64,000 nt of DNA from Macrotis lagotis (GCF_037893015.1 NC_133660.1:283829534-283893533), one strand, 5' to 3'; shown: positions 10,601 to 21,700, counted from the stretch's first letter. Notes: generated from the sequence alone by a model not told the origin. Translations and numbers: made by a program.

Positions 10601-13600
10601 CTCCCATCCTGTCCTTCTGGGATTGCTCCCCTTGGGTGTGTGTGGGACCTCCACCTTAACACCACTAAGGCATGCCAGATGGCTGAGCCTGCCCTTACAG
10701 GGTTGGACACCCCCTGACAAACCCCCTTACAGAGATAGGCCTGGAGGGGTAGGGTCAGCACTGTGAGAGAGGGCCTGTCTCTCCCCAGTTCTTGAGTGGA
10801 CGAAACCCTCTCACCGGGCAGCAGTGTCTGGCTTCCTTTCCTTTGTGCTCAGCCTGGGTCAGCTCAACCTGGCGCTGCTGGCCTTCGGCCTCCGGCACTG
10901 GAGGCACCTGCAGCTGGTTTCTGGGGCACCCTTTGCCCTCTGCTTCCTCTGTAGCTGGTGAGTACCTCGTGGGGCCAGACCCCACTACTGCCACGGGGAG
11001 GGTGATGGGTTGCTGGGCTTCAGGGTGTGGAGCAGGCCTGGCCTGGCTACACCTTGACTTCTGACTCTGCAGGTGGCTCCCAGAATCTGTCCGGTGGCTG
11101 ATGGTGAGGCGGCGCTTCTCAGGGGCCCTGAGGGCATTGAAGCTGGTGTCATGGATCAACAGGACTCCGGCAGCCAGAGTCCAGCTCTCCCTGGAGGTGA
11201 GGAGGCGGTGGGGGGGGGCAGGAAGGGGCTGGCCGCTCCCCAGAGTCCACTGGAGTCAGCTCCTGAGACTTTTCTCTTCTCCATAGATGTTGGAATCAGA
11301 CTATTCCCAGGAAGAGGGTGGAGAAAGCCCAGAATATTCTGTCCTGGACCTCTTTCAAACCCTGGAGATCTCGGCCCTATTGGCTTTTATCATGGGAATT
11401 TGGTGAGTGAGGTGGGGGTCAGGAAAGTTTGGGATTGAGCCAGGAAACAGAAAGTCTGGGAGGGAAGGGCAGGCTCCTGTTTCCTTTCCCCAGGACCTTG
11501 GTTCTAGAGTCAGAAGTCACCTAGCCCGACCCTCTCATTTTACAGATAAGGGAAACTGAGGCCCAATTTCCTGTAAGGTCCCTGGACTTCACCAAGTATT
11601 TATCAAACAGAGAATTCTGGAGAAAAGGGGACAATCCCTCCTTTGGGACTGAATGGGTAGGACTGTAACTGGGGGGAAAGTCACCCATCCACATGGCCCC
11701 CCGGGGACGCACCTTTGATGTGTGTGATGGTGAGTTGGCAAGCTCAGTTTAGGGAACCTGCTTCTTAAAGGGACCTCAAGGCTGAGCTTCTTTTGTTTTA
11801 TATTTGTGGGTCTAAGAATGTGAGAGGTGGAAAGACCCATGGAGCATGGAAGGTCAGAGCTAGAATGGACCTTAAGAACATAAAGCATCAGTGATAGAAG
11901 CAACCTGGGACCATGGGAGACAGAATATCCACAGTGGGGAGACCTTGGAACACAGAACACAGAAAGAAGCATAAAATATGGAATATCAGAGACAGAAAGG
12001 ATCTTGGGAACCTAGAACAGAGAACAGGGAGCTTCAGAGGTAGAAGGAAACTTGGAACATAAGACATGAAACATCAATGAAAGGAAGCTTGGCACATCCA
12101 ACCCAGGAGAGACCTTGGAACGGAGAACATGGAACTTCAGAACTAGAGACCTTGGAACTTAGAACACAGAACATCGGAGCTGGGAGGAACCTCAGAACAA
12201 GGACCATGGAACCTCCACACGAGGAAGGATCTTGGAGGCCAGCTAGTCTGGCTGTCTCACTTTACCAATGAGGAAGATGAAGCGTCATGCGGCAATGACC
12301 AATATCATACAGAATTAGCGACTGGGCAAGATTGGAATCCAGGCAGCTCATTTCCTAGCTCTAGGTTTGTTTAAAGGAGGTGCTTTGGTGGGGAAGGCGA
12401 AGCAGATTGGGTTGATCCCCCCCTTTCCTGTCCCTCTCCTCCCCCAGGTTCTCTTCCAGCCTTGCCTTCAATTCCCTGGCCCTGGATCTCCAGCGTTTCC
12501 CTGGGGAAGATCCCTACTTGGTTCAGCTCATCCTGGGGGTCATTGATCTCCCCTTTCGCTTCCTGGTGTCCAAGCTGGCCGACTGTCTGGGGCGCAAGCT
12601 CACTCTGGCCTCTTGCATGATACTTGGAGGGAGCCTCCTTCTGGGGGCCACTGCAGTGCCACAGGGTGGGTATGGGTGGGTGGGCCAGAGACTGCCTGCA
12701 GAAATCTGGGGGATGGAAGGGCTGACCTTGACCCTCACCTCCTCAGCCTCTGCCTCTGAGGGGATGGAGCTTGGGGCAACCGTGGCTGGGAAAGCCCTTG
12801 GGGGGCGGAGGCACAGGAAGGCTGGACAGCCCTCTTCCGGGCCTCTAGGCCCTCCCACTGTGCCAGTTCAGATGTACTAGATTCCCCCCTCCCCCACTTA
12901 GACTATGGCTGATCCATGAGCTGGGTTGCCTTCCCCCTCCTTTACCCTCTCTGCTCCTCTACTGTTGCCCTGAGCCCTCTGGTCCCTTGGTCTGATTCTG
13001 GCCTCTGCCCCTTGTGCCCACAGAGCTGGGTCACCTGCGCATGGGGCTGTCAGCCCTGGCCAAAGGCTTCACCTCAGCCTCCCTCAGCTGCACCATCCTC
13101 GTGGCCTCTGAGGTCTTCCCAACCTCCCACCGGTGAGTCCTGGGCCCTCCTCCCTCTCCCTCCCAGATGTCTGGGTGTCTGTGTCCCACATACCTGAAAT
13201 CCTTTGAAGCCTGGGCAAGATGCCAAGCAAATATTAAGCCCTTACTGTATGACCAGGATACACCAGGAAACCTGGCTTCAGGTCCTGCTTTTCCTACTCA
13301 CTCTGGGCTATGTGATCCTGACAAGGACATTTCCCCCCCAAGAGATGACCTCGAAGGGTCCACATGCTCCAAATCTGGGGATCGGTGTCAGGAATTCTCT
13401 GAGGTGGCGGGTGTTGCTGTGTGTAGGTGTGTCCAAGCATGTGCCCGACCACACCCTTTCTGCTACTTTGTAGGATGACTGGCATGGGCATCACCAACAT
13501 GGTGGGCCAACTGGGAGGGGTAATAGCCCCACTGGTCCTGCTGGCAGGTCCCATGCTCCCTCTGCTGCCGCCCATGCTCTTTGGTACCACCATCTTGCTT

Positions 13601-13681
13601 GCCAGCTTCCTGGTTGTCTTCCTGCCTGAGACAAGGGGTCTGCCCTTGCCCGACACCTTGGAACAAGCTCAGAGCCAGTAG
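7634..13681 (+). CDS. SLC22 organic-anion-transporter-like protein
   Basis: This is a plasma-membrane MFS transporter of the SLC22 OAT clade; the substrate cannot be told. Coding exons are 7634-7963, 9634-9737, 10112-10266, 10789-10957, 11073-11196, 11287-11402, 12448-12665, 13024-13132 and 13474-13681. Exons of 104, 155, 169, 124 and 109 bases match the usual SLC22 pattern. The 510-residue product begins MSRKGGPGKKARELRGLLEQ and carries TM1, then a short extracellular loop with N-glycosylation sites (NFT, NAT, NET, NHS). The MFS signature GRLADRLGRRT, the SWWLPES motif and a C-terminal LPETRGLPLPDT follow. The start at 7634 is the first in-frame ATG (A at -3) and adds about 15 residues before the usual OAT start region. 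The reading frame is intact. Residues are unusual: Gln replaces the TM11 arginine at 13508, and FNS replaces the usual YYG of TM7. Similarity points to the SLC22A6/A8/A11/A12/A20 group; which human gene is the ortholog is unresolved, so no symbol is given. Confidence 0.88.
8055..8160 (-). repeat. MIR/CORE-SINE relic
   Basis: 'catgaggaaattgaggctca' followed by 'gtgacttgtccgaggtcac' and 'gggtttgaactcaggtcttc' is a diverged antisense core. It lies in intron 1 of the SLC22 gene. Confidence 0.6.
8480..8790. repeat. Cluster of old SINE/L2-type relics
   Basis: This holds an antisense MIR core ('gatgaggaaaccaaggccca'), then a piece resembling 'caagcatttattaagtttct' repeats, then a sense MIR-like tail ('tgcctcagttttctcattt'). 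It lies in intron 1 of the SLC22 gene; I see no exon here. Confidence 0.5.
10465..10590 (-). repeat. tRNA-derived marsupial SINE, truncated
   Basis: The copy runs from 'ttaagtgacttgcccagggt' to 'ctgtgccacctagctgcc'. The T-rich end is lost. It lies in intron 3 of the SLC22 gene. Confidence 0.85.
11815..12260 (+). repeat. Degenerate minisatellite, unit about 40-45 bases
   Basis: The motif 'gagaccttggaac', then 'agaacacagaacat', then 'cagagctag' recurs about ten times with point changes and length drift. It lies in intron 6 of the SLC22 gene. The reverse complement of the same unit forms the array at 50490-50960. Confidence 0.75.
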
Positions 13682-14690
13682 GTGCCCTCTAGCCCTCTTC
13701 TCCAGCCTTCCCTGGAAGATATCCTGACTCTTGGGATCTCCCCAGGGCTTCCCTCCTCCACCCTCTCCCTCTGTGGCTCCAGCCTGAAGAGGCCTGAGTG
13801 CCCCCTTGCCCCCTGAGCTGCCTGAAGGGAAAAAGGGAGGGGACTGAGCCGCCAACAAGCTCCATCCCTTCTTCCTGTCCCTCTCCAGGATCCAGAGATG
13901 CTGGCTCAGATTGCGGAGGAAGCCATGGCAAAGGGCCCAACCCATCCAGACCAAGCTCTGACATCCTCGGGAGGAGTCTTCCCCAGTTTGGCCCAAGAAG
14001 AGGATGGTGCTCCATCACGGTGGAATGGGAAGCCGGCCGCTTCCTGCCTCCAGGACCTTGGACAGGCCCCTGGCTGACCTCTGGATCTCTCTGCTCTAGG
14101 GCCCTTCCAGTGGGAGTTGCAAGTGGAATTTTCCCAACTGGGGTGAACTCTGAGTCACATCAGACGCCTCGAGTCACTTATTATCCATTTACTTATTCAC
14201 TCGCTAAGAATCACAAACTGCCCTAGTTACAGGGGACTGTGACTAGAAGGATCAGAGAAACACGTTTTCGGGCATGAGCCAACATTGCACACGCAGCCCA
14301 CGGTACATCCGGGTGACCCTCTGGACCCTGAAACCTGCTATGACTCCCATGCCCGCCCCCCTGCCCGGCCGAGGGCTCCATCTCTGGGGCTCTTTGGGTC
14401 AAGGTGGGTGGATGACCTCATCGGGCGCCCTCCTGGGTCCTCTGGGATCCCTGTGGGCTGCTTCCTCCGGACAGGGTCACAGGGCCTGGCCCTGGGCGGT
14501 CCTCCTTGAGCCAATGGCAGCTTTCAAGGGGCCGAGATGAAGGAGGTCCATCGGGGAATCTGTCCCGGTCCGTCTGCCTGTCCAGGGACTAACCGAGCAG
14601 CCTCCTCCTCACCTCTCGGCCTCCAGGGTCCAGCCCGCACACCCAAGGGCCATTATCGTTTCACCCAATAAACACCTATCGATCAGAATT
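13682..14690 (+). other. 3' untranslated region of the SLC22 gene
   Basis: Unique sequence from the stop codon to the poly(A) signal AATAAA at 14667-14672. Cleavage is expected 15-25 bases later. I see no further SLC22-like exon. Only about 1.1 kb separates the signal from the ATG2A start codon. Confidence 0.6.
14667..14672 (+). terminator. Poly(A) signal of the SLC22 gene
   Basis: Canonical AATAAA about 1 kb after the stop codon, before the next gene on the same strand. Confidence 0.65.
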
Positions 14691-14714
14691 CCTTCTCCTT
14701 CCCTGCCTGGCGTG

Positions 14715-14815
14715 GGGAGACCTGGGTTCTAATCCTGCTTTTCCATGAACTCACTGACCTGGTGGCTTTAGGAAACGCTGTACCTCAGTTTCCCCATCTG
14801 CAAAATGAAGCAGTC
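14715..14815 (+). repeat. MIR/CORE-SINE relic
   Basis: 'gacctgggttctaatcctgc' leads to 'cctcagtttccccatctgca', in sense orientation, between the SLC22 and ATG2A genes. Confidence 0.65.
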
Positions 14816-15099
14816 CCCCTTCTGGGTGTGTCCTAGACTCCAGGGGCAGTCAGGCTGGGGGGACCCTTCTCAGAACGGCCACCGGGGTCACAAGAGAAAC
14901 GAACTATATTTAAAGAGTTAAAAACAAAACAAAGGACGGATGGCCCCCCCGATGGGCAGTCTCCCAGCCCCCCTCGTTTTCAGGGATATTCTTGCTGCCC
15001 CCCTGCACAAAAACCCTCGAACCCCGGGCCAGGCGCCAGGTCCCCAGCCCTAAGCTTGGGGGCGCCCCCACCCGCCGGGGCGGCCGGGCTGGGGGGAGG

Positions 15100-15172
15100 G
15101 CGCTGTGGCCCTGTGACCTTGGACGAGTCACGTGTGCCTCGGTGGGTGTCCTCACCCCTAAAGTGAGGATGG
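15100..15172 (+). repeat. MIR/CORE-SINE relic carrying a CACGTG E-box
   Basis: 'tgaccttggacgagtcacg' then 'tgcctcggtgggtgtcctca' fits the MIR core 'gaccttgggcaagtcac...cctcagtttcctca'. The palindrome GTCACGTG at 15127-15134 lies inside it. The CpG content is unusually high for such an old repeat. Confidence 0.5.
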
Positions 15173-15588
15173 GGGGGCTCCCCTGGGGCGCTGCCATTGG
15201 GGAGGGGAGAGGAGGCTCCGCCCAGGGGGTCCCCCTCCCCCTCCCTGCAGGGGTGGATCAGGAGGCCCCGCCCCCGGGGGCCCCCAGGAGGAAGGGCGTC
15301 TCTCTCTCTCCCCAGAGCCCCCACCCCAGGTCCCCAGAAGCTTCATGGGGTGGTGGGTGGCAGAGTCCTCGCTTTCCTCCCCCCCCCCCCGTAAAAGCCG
15401 GGGCTCCCGGGGAGCGCCCGCTCAGCCGCCGCCCCCCAAACTCCCGACTCCCGGGCCGGAAGGCGGGGCCGGCGGGGCGCATGCGCACCGCGCCTCGGGA
15501 CGTAGTTCTCGGGCGCCGGCGCCGCCCCCTCCGCCCCGGGTCGCCGGCTTCGGGGGCGGGAGGCCGGGGGCCACGCGCAGGCGCGTTC

Positions 15589-15602
15589 CGGCGTCGCGAG
15601 AC
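15589..15602. promoter_or_regulatory. TCGCGAGA-type promoter element of ATG2A
   Basis: The 14-mer CGGCGTCGCGAGAC contains TCGCGAGA, eight bases of the palindrome TCTCGCGAGA found in CpG-island promoters (bound by BANP). The identical 14-mer occurs in the EHD1 promoter at 63616-63629. Confidence 0.55.
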
Positions 15603-15734
15603 CTCGGCGGCCCCGCGGGCGCCCCGCCTCCGCCGCCCATCCGGGGCCTCGCGCCGCGGCCCGGCCAATGGGAGCGAGGGGGGCGTGGCCCGGCGCCGGG
15701 TCGAGCGGCGGGGCCGAGCCGGGGGCCGGAGTGA

Positions 15735-15763
15735 GCGGCGGCGGCGGCGGCGGCGGCGGCGGC
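15735..15763 (+). repeat. GCG trinucleotide run in the ATG2A 5' leader
   Basis: About nine and a half uninterrupted GCG units end 17 bases before the ATG2A start codon, so they are almost certainly transcribed in the 5' untranslated region. Confidence 0.9.
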
Positions 15764-15780
15764 TCCGGGCGGCTCCGGCC

Positions 15781-18700
15781 ATGTCGCGCTGGCTGTGGCC
15801 CTGGTCCAGCTGCATGAAGAAGCGCGCCTGCCGCTACCTGCTGCAGCACTACCTGGGCCACTTCCTGCAGGAGCGCCTCAGCCTGGAGCAGCTCAGCCTG
15901 GACCTGTACCGGGGCAGCGGCGGCCTGCGGGACATCCAGCTGGACGTCTGGGTGAGCGCCGGCCCGGGCCGCGGGGGCCGCGGGGGCCGGCCCGGGGCGG
16001 GGGGCCCGCGAGGCCTCGGCGCCTGACCTGTGACCTCAGCAGCTGGGCCGGGCCGCGCCCGCCCTCCTCCGCGATTGGCCGCGGCCGGCCCGGGCCTGAG
16101 GTCAGCGGCCGCGCCTCCGCCCCTCCGCCGGCCAAACAGGCCCGGGCTCCCTGCCCCCCGAGAGCCGGGGAGAGCCGGGGCCCCCCCCGAGCCGGGGCGC
16201 CCCGAGAGCCGGGGCCCCCCCCGAGAGCCGGGGCCCCCCCAAGCCGGGGTCCCTCCCGAGAGCCGGGGACCCCCCCCCGAGCCGGGGGCGCCCCTGGAGC
16301 CGGGGACCCCCCGAGCCGGGGTCCCTCCCGAGAGCCGCCCCCCCCCGAGCCAGCCCCCCCCAGCCTCCCCCATGCAAGGACCCGCCCCCGCCGGCAGGGA
16401 CCCCCAGGCCCTCAGCCGCCGACTCCCGAGACCCTCGCTGGCTGCGAGGACCCCCGAGGCCGGCCCCCGCCGGCTGACCCTTCCCGGGGCTCCCCAGGCA
16501 GGGTGACCGCTTCTGGATGGGGCCCTGTGTCGCGGCCCCTCCCGCCAGGGGAGGGCAGAGGGAAGGCCAGAGGCAGCCATCAGCACCCCCAGGACCCCCG
16601 GGCCTTCCCGGGGGGTGAGCGGCCTCCGCGGATGTGACCCCCGTTTTGCGGCCTGGCCCGGCCTCAGTCTTCCGGCCCTTAGAGAGCCTGGGGGTGCTGC
16701 TGGAGCGGGCACTGAAGTGGGACCCCAGACAGGGGTGTAGTCTGCTGCACCTTCTCTTGTCCCGTGCCCCCACCCTGTTTGGGGTTTTCTCCAGGTGGCT
16801 TGTTGTTCCTGCTCCACCCTCCTATAGAGGAGGGAATTGGGGTAAACAAGGTGGAGTGACTCAGCCAGGGCCCTACGACCAGCAAGTGCCTGGGGGAAGA
16901 TTTGAACTCTGGTCTGGTGACTCCAGGCCTGGGGCTCTGTGGCCCCACCTAGTGCCTGTAGCTGTCCTCTTTGGCACAGCTGAGGCTCTGCCCTGAGCTG
17001 GGGGCAGGGGTGGGGGCAGGGCTCTGGCCTCCCAGGTCCAACCACCCTCGCCCTCAGCCCCAGCGTGTCCCCCTCTTCCTAGTCTGTGAACGAGCTGCTG
17101 GAGTCTGTGGAGTCCCCGCTGGAACTGGTCGATGGCTTCGTGGGCTCCATCGAGGTGGCCGTGCCCTGGGCCGCCCTCCTTACTGACCACTGCACCATGC
17201 GGGTGTCCGGCCTGCAGCTCACCCTGCGGCCGCGGAGCGGGCAAGGTGAGGCCGGGGCCGGGGAGAGGGAGCTGGGGGCCTGGGCCGGGGGCCTGGTCCT
17301 GACCCCTGCTTCCCACAGCGCCTGGGACGGCCGAGTCCCAGAGCTGGACCTCCTGTATGACCACCAGCCTGCAGCTGGCTCAGGAGTGCCTTCGTGAGGG
17401 GCCCCCCGAGCCCTCCGAGCCCCCCCAGCCCTTGGAGGGCCTGGAGATGTTCGCGCAGACCATTGAGACGGGTGAGTGGTCTGAGCCCAGGCCTTTCCTT
17501 CCCTTTGGATGTTCCCCTGCTCCCGGGGCCTGGACCGAAGGGGCTGCCGGTCTTGAGTGTCCCCCACCACCCTTCCCTTCTCTCGACTGCCCTGGAGACT
17601 GGGAGGCCGTGGCGTCCGGGGTCGGGCCTGACTCTGGTCTCTCCCACCCCAGTGCTTCGGAGGATCAAAGTGACCTTCCTGGACACCATTGTGCGGGTGG
17701 AGCACGGGCCAGGTGGCGGAGACAGCAGCATGGCTGTGGAGGTCCACATTCAGAGGTGGGCAGGCACCCCCAGGGGGCAAGGAGCAAGCTCGGGACTCAT
17801 TAGCACCCTTCCACCTCCATACCTTTGCTCTGATTGGTCTGGGCTGGTCTGGCCTGGCCCCAGGGTCCTCCTTGTGCCCTGACTGGGGTCTCCCCTCTTT
17901 CCCCCCAGACTGGAGTACTGTGACGAGGCCGTCCGGGATCCAAGCCAGGCCCCCCCTGTGGACGTGCACCAGCCCCCTGCCTTCTTGCACAAGCTGCTTC
18001 AGCTTTCTGGCGTGAAGCTTCACTATGAAGAACGTCCCCCCCATCAGGTGGGAGTCCTACCAAAGGGCTGGGGGGATAAGGGGGCCCCCCTTCTGATCTC
18101 TGAACTCTGACCTCTGCTCTTTCAGGAAGAGCCCCCCGGACCCCCCCTGCAGATTGGCAGCTGCTCTGGCTACATGGAGCTAACCCTAAAACTGAAGCAG
18201 AACGAGGCCTTCCCTGGGCCCAGGGTAGGGACCCTTGGGGAGAGGGGTCATGTGGGGGGCCTGGGCACAGGACAGATGAGGGGGTCACGGTGCCAGGGGC
18301 AAGGCAGGGGTCTGTAGGCTGCGGGGAGAGGGAGGGGGCCGCTGAAAAATGGATCAAAGGATTCCTTCCAGCTCTGCCTGGGGATGGGCTCCCTCTCCAT
18401 CGGGCTCAGCTGATCCATCTCTGTCTCTCTCCCCCTCTGCAGATGGAGGTGTCGGGGCAGGTGGGTTGCCTGCACTTGCTCCTGGCTCCCCAACATCTCC
18501 TGCAGCTGCAGGACCTCCTCAGTGCTCTCAACCTAGCTGGTGAGGCCCCAGCCCAAGCCGGGGAGGGGTCAGGACCGCCATAGTTCCAGGTGGGGGTGGC
18601 CAGCCATGCTGCAGCCTGAGGGTCTCCTCCACTCTCCCCCCAGACACAGAGGGACTGTCAGAGAAGGTGAACAAGTGCCGCCCCCTTGGGGCCGAGGACT

Positions 18701-21700
18701 TGAGGCTCATCGAACAGGACCTGAGCCAGCAGCTGCAGGGGGGCAGCCCGGCCCTCTCCTCAGACCCTCTGGTGGGCATGGAAAGCACAGGTATGGGATG
18801 GGACCTTGGCCTGAATGGGGGGGGGGGGCACCATGGCATTCCCTCTGAGTCGGCCTCCCCTTCTCCCCCAACGTCCAGATCTCTTCTTCTCCATGGCCGC
18901 TCTGACCAGCAGCGTGACATCGGCCCGCTCTGTGTCTGAGTTATCCCTCTCGGATGTGGACCTGAGCTCATCCCTGCACAGTGATGGAACCTCCCGGCGC
19001 CCCCACACCCACCCTGCCCTCCATGGTCTCAGTCGCCTGCCCGGTGAGGGAGAGGACTGGGCTGCTCCCCCTCTCTTATCCTTCCCACCCCAAGGCCTGT
19101 GTTCCTGTCACCCCAAATGGGGGGGAGGGGTTATCACAGTGGGTAAGGCAGGATGGGCTGAGGGGGGTCCCTGTTTTGCCTTCCAAGGGGGCATTCCTCC
19201 ATGACTCACCCACCCAACTGGGTTAGGATCAGTCCCATTGTAGGCTTTCCACAAGTGAATGTTTGTGGTAGACGAGGCCATTCTTAGATTGAACTGGAAG
19301 GAGAGCAGGGAGCACTGGGACCTTTGGGAGTGTGGGGGAAGGCATGCCAGGGTTCCCCAGAGCATTGCCCAGGTCCCCAATACCAGCAGCTCACTCTTCC
19401 TACAGGCAAGGCCACAGCCCCCATTCCCCCTGAGAGCCTGCGTCCAGAGTCGCTGTTGAAGGTGACCTTGGGCGGTCTGACGCTGACAGCCCTGCAGCAG
19501 CCCCCGGGGGCACCCCCTGGATGCCCCCCTGACCTGGCCACCCAATTCTTTGCCGAGTTTGACGCAACCAAAGAAGGGCCCTTTGGGTCCCGGGACTTTC
19601 ACCACCTTCGACCCCGCTTCCAGAAGGCCTGCCCCCGAAGCCACGTGAGGTATGGAGTGGGTGGGAGGGCTGGGGTGGGGTCCGGACCATATGGGGGAGA
19701 GGGGAGATGGAGTGGCTGCTGAGAGCCATGCCCTGGACCTTGCAGGCTAACAGGCTCTGCGGTGCAGCTGAGCTGGGAGCAGCGAGGAGGGGCTGGAGGT
19801 AGGGGCCGGGCCTTCAGCACCGACCTGCTCTTTGGCCAGTTGGAAGTGTTGGAGTGTCTGTGGCCCGAAGGGGCAGCTGAGCCCGAGTACAGGGAGGTGA
19901 GTGGTGGTGGTGGGGCCTGGCCCTATGGCGGGGGGAAGTGTGCCCCCAGCCAGACCTTCACGTGGCCTCCCCCCTTCCTGTCCCCACAGCTCCTGAGCTT
20001 CCCCAGTGGCTCCGGCTTTGGGACCTCAGCCCGTCCCTGTGCCCACCTGCGCTATATCCAGACCCAGCGCCGGATCCCCAAGGTAAAGAGGGGAGGCCTC
20101 TGTTTCTTTTCAGCCCTCTCCCTGAGGTTCCTTCCCTTTAACTCTGTGCCCTCCCATCTTTGCCCATTGCCAGAGCCACCCACGGCGGGCAGCTTCATGC
20201 CACTGTACCTCTGACTTGTCCCTGGAGCTGGCTGGATTCCAGTCTGACGTGGAGCTGGGGGCTCTGGACCGGCTTGGGGCCCTCTTCCATCTGGCCACCA
20301 CGCCGATGGACCAGGAGCAGGGCTTGCTGGTGAGCCGGCCAGGGGGCAGTGAGGTGGGGAGACAGAACCTGGAGGGGTCAGAGAGCCGGTCAGCAAGCTC
20401 CCTGCTTGCCTGGGAGGGGTCCAGGCTCCCGGAGGAAGGCCAAGCCAGGTGGGGGCGGCACAGGCTTCCAGGAGTGAAGCGCACGGGGTTTTGCCCAGGA
20501 GTTGGAGGGTGGCATGGAGGTCTCAGCTGCCAGGCTTTTGTTGCCTTGTTTCTGTGCCAGACTTGTGATTTCGTGGGTGTTGGGGACCCTTCCTTTCTCC
20601 ATCCCTGAGGCTCTTGGGGGGGGGCGGGGTCTCAGCCAGGAAGACTGCCCCCAGGCTTCCACACATTCTCAGGCTCAATTCCCTCTCTTTCATCAGAACG
20701 GGAGAGATGGGGGGAGGTCAGAGGATTTGTCCTTGGCTCTGCGCCTCCTCGTTGATACAGTGGAAGAGCTGTGGGTCTCGGAGGGGCTGGGGTCAGGAGA
20801 GGAGCTCCCGAGAAGGCCCAAGTACCCCTGAGTCTCACCTTCCCCCAGGGAGAACCTCCTTGTGCTGTGGAGCACCAGACGGCTCTGCGGGTCATGGCCC
20901 CCCATGCCACCCTGCGGCTGCGGTTCCCCATCCCTGACCTGCGCCCAGAGCGTGACCCTTGGGCGGGCAAGGCTGTGCGTGAGGAGCTTCTCCGCCTCGA
21001 GCTGACGGACCTCCAGTTCCAATCTGAGCTGAGCCACGGCCTGGGTCCACAGGCCCCCACCCGCATGGAGCTGACTTGTAGTGACCTGCACGGTAGGGGA
21101 GCCTCAGAACCCGTCCCCAGCCCTGAACCTTGGACCAGGCTTGGTCTAGTGGTGACCGGTTCTCCTTTCTTCCTCTGATCCATCACAGGGATTTATGAAG
21201 ACAGAGAGAAACCCGCTGTCCCCTGCCTTCGTGTCACCAAAACCCTGGACCCCCAGGTCCCTGACCGCAAGTACATCCTGCCCAAGTAAGTGGGGGTTCT
21301 TCCCCACACACAGCAGATTGAGCCATGGGGCTGGGGGGTCCGGGCTCCCAGCCCCCCTGTGACAGCCCTGCTCCCTGGCAGGGCAGTGGTGACCCTTAAT
21401 CCCCAGTACAGCAGCTCCCAGTGGGACCTGGTACTGGAGAAGGGGGACGACCCGGAGCTGTCATCGGCTGAGAGCCCCTGTGAGCTGCGCCAGCCTGAGC
21501 CCTCTCCCTTTTCCTCCAAGAGGACCATGTATGAAACTGAGGAGGTGAGGCCCCTCTGCCAGGCCCGCTGCCCCCCAGAGAGTGAGGACGACCTGGGTCA
21601 GGGGGCGGATGGTCACGACTGCCCCACAGGGCAGACACAGACCCTGGCTCTCCAGAGTTTAGTCAAATTAGTGATGCGGAAGGGCAGCGTCCTGTGACGT

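Larger units (their letters stand above)
15000..16550. promoter_or_regulatory. CpG island and promoter of ATG2A
   Basis: GC-rich, CpG-dense DNA around the first coding exon. It holds a CGGCGTCGCGAGAC element at 15589-15602, a CCAAT box in GGCCAATGGGAG at 15663-15674, GC boxes, and a GCG triplet run just before the ATG. There is no TATA box. The transcription start is likely between about 15600 and 15730. Confidence 0.85.

Noticed and set aside
13682-14230. A tenth SLC22 coding exon after 13681
   Set aside because: Other OATs have a variable C-terminal exon, but here the frame stops right after the LPDTLEQAQSQ end and no matching exon is visible.
14992-16026. Long plus-strand frame reaching into ATG2A exon 1
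   Set aside because: The part before the true ATG at 15781 is promoter and leader sequence. The known ATG2A N-terminus fixes the start.
15849-17045. Open frame of 398 codons on the minus strand over ATG2A exon 1 and intron 1
   Set aside because: It reads through the GC-rich tandem array and antisense to a real exon. Low complexity, no recognisable protein.
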